Assembly (NCBI GenBank): GCA_035944555.1
Contig: DASZAY010000009.1
Coordinates: 372,001 to 436,000 of the forward strand
DNA length: 64,000 bases
Direction of reading: 5' to 3'
From: CADCWK01 sp035944555
GTDB lineage: Bacteria; Chloroflexota; Chloroflexia; Thermomicrobiales; UBA6265
The notes under the pieces are model-generated. The model was not told the origin of the DNA. It worked only from the letters and a program-made list of their open reading frames with translations, and did not search any database. The position numbers were made by a program, and so were the translations under genes. Below are positions 61,597-64,000 of the stretch, in pieces. Positions within the stretch are counted from its first letter, which is position 1. Every line of letters begins with the position of its first letter.

Positions 61597-62604
61597 ATGG
61601 CCGCCGAATCCGCCGGCTCCGCCCGGACCACAGGCCGGGGATGGTTCGGCGACCGCTCGCTCTCCATCCTCCTGCTCGCCCCGAGCGTGATCCTGATCCT
61701 CGTCTTCGTCTATGGGTTCATCGGCACCACGCTCTGGATCTCGTTCTCGAACTGGCGCACCGCCGTCCCCGACTGGTCGCTGGCCGATCCGCTGACGAGT
61801 GTCTACGACCGCCTCTTCAACACCCCACGATTCCAGACAGATCTGCGGAACACCGTCGTCTTCACGGTGCTATTCCTCATCGCCGCCGTGGGCGTCGGCT
61901 TGCTCTTCGCGCTCCTGCTTGATAACAAGTTTCCCGGCAGCGTGCTGTTCCGAAACATCTTCCTCTTCCCCTATGCGCTCTCCTTCATCGTGACCGGCGT
62001 CGCCTGGCGCTGGATCTTCAACCCCGAGACCGGTATCAACCTGCTGTTCGAGAATCTCGGCATCAACTGGCTGCTTGGCCTGGTCGGACTCGGGCCGGTC
62101 AAACCCCGGTGGCTGACCAACCCCGAGGTCCTCGGCGACCTGCGCGGAGTCATCCCCGGACTGGACGGCCTGTTCACTCAGGTCGGACTGCCGATGGCCA
62201 TGGTGCCGGTCGTCATTGCCGCGGCCTGGCAGCTCTCAGGATTCGCGATGGCGATGTACCTGGCGGGTCTCGGCACCATCTCCGGCGACATCAAGGAGGC
62301 GGCCCAGCTCGACGGCGCCTCGACCTGGCAGGTCTATACGCAGATCGTCATCCCGCTGCTCAAGCCGATCACCATCAGCACCCTGATCATCCTCGGCCAC
62401 GTCTCGCTCAAGATCTTCGATCTGATCTTTGCCATGTCCGGATCCGGTCCCGGCTTCGCGACCGATGTTCCGGGCATCTTCATCATCGAGCAGACGTTCC
62501 GGGCCAATCGTTACGACCTCGGTGCCGCCGCCTCGATCGTAATGCTGATGCTCGTAGCGCTGGTGATCGTGCCGTATCTGGTGCGCTCGATGAGGGACCT
62601 GTAA
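61597..62604 (+). CDS. Sugar ABC transporter permease (MalF/UgpA type)
   Basis: A 335-aa inner-membrane permease with six transmembrane helices. The first is SILLLAPSVILILVFVYGF, and the cytoplasmic coupling motif is KEAAQLDGASTWQVYTQIVI (EAA loop). GGGAG precedes ATG 61597; a longer in-frame start at 61492 would run through the hairpin and is rejected. It pairs with the next gene as a heterodimeric channel. No ATPase gene follows in the window. Confidence 0.94.
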   Translation: MAAESAGSARTTGRGWFGDRSLSILLLAPSVILILVFVYGFIGTTLWISFSNWRTAVPDWSLADPLTSVYDRLFNTPRFQTDLRNTVVFTVLFLIAAVGVGLLFALLLDNKFPGSVLFRNIFLFPYALSFIVTGVAWRWIFNPETGINLLFENLGINWLLGLVGLGPVKPRWLTNPEVLGDLRGVIPGLDGLFTQVGLPMAMVPVVIAAAWQLSGFAMAMYLAGLGTISGDIKEAAQLDGASTWQVYTQIVIPLLKPITISTLIILGHVSLKIFDLIFAMSGSGPGFATDVPGIFIIEQTFRANRYDLGAAASIVMLMLVALVIVPYLVRSMRDL

Positions 62605-62607
62605 GCC

Positions 62608-63483
62608 ATGGCAGTCGCTGATCCTTTCGCAGGCTCGACGTCCTCCGTCCCACCGCAGAAGCGCGGGTGGCACGCGGGCGGCATCGCCCGGACGGTCTTC
62701 CTCGTGGTCATGGCGCTGTTCTACCTGCTGCCCATCTACGTCGTCGTCATCACCAGCGTCAAGCAGGTGGCCGACGTCAGCACCTCGACCATGTGGCGCC
62801 TGCCGACTGACATCTCATGGGCGTCCTACACCCAGGCGTGGGACAGTTTGAGCCCGAACCTGACCCAGAGTATCCGGCTGGTCATCCCGGCTACGATCCT
62901 CTCCGCGCTATTCGGCGCGCTCAACGGCTACCTGCTCGCCAAGTGGAAGTTCCGTGGGTCAGACGTGCTGTTCACGGTGATCCTGTTCGGGATGTTCATC
63001 CCCTATCAGAGCATCCTCATCCCGCTGATCCGGTTTCTCCAGGAGATCGGGCTGTACAACTCGATCGCCGGGCTGATCCTCGTCCACGTCGTCTACGGCC
63101 TGCCCATCACCACCTTGATCTTCCGCAACTTCTTCTCGGCCATCCCCGGCGAACTGATCGAAGCCGCGCGCGTCGACGGTGCCGGGCTGCTCGGAATCTT
63201 CTTCCGGATCATGCTTCCGCTATCCGTGCCGGCCTTCGTCGTCGTAGGCATCTTCCAGTTCACCAACATCTGGAACGAATTCCTCTTCGGTCTGACCATC
63301 ATCACGAACCCGGCCCAGCAACCGATCACGGTGGCGCTCAACAACCTGTCGGGCTCGTTCTCGGTAGATTGGAGCGCCGTTATGGCCGGATCGGTGCTTG
63401 CCGCCCTACCGACCGCGGTGATCTACATCCTGCTCGGACGCTACTTCATCCGCGGCATGCTCGCCGGCTCGATGAAGGGCTAA
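62608..63483 (+). CDS. Sugar ABC transporter permease (MalG/UgpE type)
   Basis: The 291-aa second permease starts 3 bp after the first one ends. There are six transmembrane helices and the coupling loop IPGELIEAARVDGAGLLGIF (EAA motif), followed by RIMLPLSVPAFVVVGIFQF and IWNEFLFGL. It completes the transmembrane part of the importer. The operon ends at a strong terminator right after it, so the ATPase must be encoded elsewhere, as with shared MsmX-type ATPases. Confidence 0.95.
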   Translation: MAVADPFAGSTSSVPPQKRGWHAGGIARTVFLVVMALFYLLPIYVVVITSVKQVADVSTSTMWRLPTDISWASYTQAWDSLSPNLTQSIRLVIPATILSALFGALNGYLLAKWKFRGSDVLFTVILFGMFIPYQSILIPLIRFLQEIGLYNSIAGLILVHVVYGLPITTLIFRNFFSAIPGELIEAARVDGAGLLGIFFRIMLPLSVPAFVVVGIFQFTNIWNEFLFGLTIITNPAQQPITVALNNLSGSFSVDWSAVMAGSVLAALPTAVIYILLGRYFIRGMLAGSMKG

Positions 63484-63510
63484 GCACCTCAATCAGCTCG
63501 CGGGAAGAGG

Positions 63511-63541
63511 AAGGCCCCGGTCAATCGACCGGGGCCTTCTG
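63511..63541. terminator. Terminator of the ABC operon (bidirectional)
   Basis: A 12-bp perfect stem AAGGCCCCGGTC / GACCGGGGCCTT followed by TCT, between convergent genes. Confidence 0.75.
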
Positions 63542-63566
63542 CATACCTATCGAACCCAGAGGGCCG

Positions 63567-64000
63567 TCAGGATTTCCGCAACTGCTGTGATTCGGCCGGC
63601 ATGCGCACGCGATCGGCCTGAGCGAGATCGACGTCCGGCTTCGGCAACCAGTGCCGCTCCTGTCGCAGGGTCGTCGTCCGCCCGTGCCCGTTGTAGACGA
63701 CCGTCCGCCCCGGCAGCGCCGCCAGCTTCAGCAGGCTGTCCCGCATCTGCCCCGCGTCGGCGCTGGGCACGTCAAGGGTGCCGTGACCGCCGGGGAAGAT
63801 GACGTCGCCACTGAGCAGGAAGTCGAGCCGGGCTTCAAACAGGGCAATGTGGGCTGGCTCATGGCCCGGCGTGAACAGGACCTGAAACTGGCTGTCCCCA
63901 AGGTCAACCACGTCTCCCTCGTCGATCCCTCGGTCCGGAAGCAGCGAGGCCGGACCGAAATCCACGCCATCGACAGGGAAGAGTGAGGTGCGCGCGTCGC
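63567..64000 (-). CDS. Metallo-beta-lactamase-fold hydrolase (5' end outside window)
   Basis: C-terminal part of an MBL-fold protein, glyoxalase II-like. The frame stays open to the window edge (…TSLFPVDGV before DFGPASLLPD), so the true start is upstream of position 64000 on this strand. Visible metal-site motifs are the His in FTPGHEPAHIALFE, the Asp in LLSGDVIFPGGHG and the His in VYNGHGRTT. The HxHxDH motif would be in the missing N-terminal part. Substrate unknown; a hydroxyacylglutathione-like or persulfide dioxygenase-like role is possible. Confidence 0.88.
   Translation of the reverse strand, partial: DARTSLFPVDGVDFGPASLLPDRGIDEGDVVDLGDSQFQVLFTPGHEPAHIALFEARLDFLLSGDVIFPGGHGTLDVPSADAGQMRDSLLKLAALPGRTVVYNGHGRTTTLRQERHWLPKPDVDLAQADRVRMPAESQQLRKS

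Overview
The window is a high-GC (roughly two-thirds G+C) bacterial chromosome segment, densely packed with housekeeping genes and no integrase, transposase, CRISPR array or phage module that I can see. Gene content fits a member of the Chloroflexota, most likely class Thermomicrobia (Sphaerobacter/Thermomicrobium-like): Bacillus-type three-subunit PurSQL, split glycine decarboxylase (GcvPA), manganese catalase, DUF2243-CtaG pair, Gram-positive-type LexA boxes, Tat-exported proteins with Thr-Pro-Ala-rich tails, and scattered single tRNA genes. The taxonomic placement is inference from content; nothing was searched.

Layout. 1-5 kb: a partial acidic-linker protein and a 46-aa partner (minus), tRNA-Asn, an aldehyde dehydrogenase, tRNA-Pro and tRNA-Gly, and a frameshifted hypothetical gene. 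5-13.5 kb: accessory and stress genes (secreted beta-helix protein, SDR oxidoreductase, 47-aa zinc ribbon, Mn catalase plus a Tat protein, DUF2243/CtaG membrane pair, DHFR-like protein, PPK2). 13.5-19 kb: a FecCD-type iron/siderophore importer whose two ATPase domains are fused in one polypeptide, then an MFS transporter. 19-23 kb: tRNA-Met, rsfS, galE, plsY and der. 23.4-33.8 kb: a long minus-strand run of purB-purC-purS-purQ-purL-purF followed by gcvT-gcvH-gcvPA, tying de novo purine synthesis to one-carbon supply from glycine. 34-41 kb: glmS, a TatD nuclease, dnaE and an XRE regulator. 42.7-48.3 kb: a divergent FolD, tRNA-Gln, recF-dnaN and, divergent from dnaN, a LexA-controlled Rad52/DdrA-like gene with a small partner. 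48.5-53.5 kb: two cyclophilins, queA, ruvB (LexA box), a Trm112-like protein and a TPR protein. 53.7-55.2 kb: an RNA cluster tRNA-Thr, tRNA-Leu, rnpB, tRNA-His, then tRNA-Arg. 55.4-58.9 kb: cinA, ybeY, yqeY, a HIT protein and mutM. 59-64 kb: a Tat-exported ferritin-like protein, a sugar-type ABC importer (binding protein plus two permeases, no ATPase) and a partial metallo-beta-lactamase-fold hydrolase.

The most interesting points are: two LexA boxes in a near-consensus promoter driving the Rad52/DdrA-like gene, with a third box at ruvB; a recurrent -10/N6/ATG arrangement predicting leaderless mRNAs (ruvB, mutM, a membrane-protein gene); rnpB placed directly in front of tRNA-His; a FolD homologue lacking the catalytic Lys and Gln; a YbeY with Asp in place of its third zinc-ligand His; probable non-ATG starts (ATC for rsfS, CTG for tatD); the fused double ATPase; and a recurring Thr-Pro-Ala-rich tail on unrelated exported proteins.
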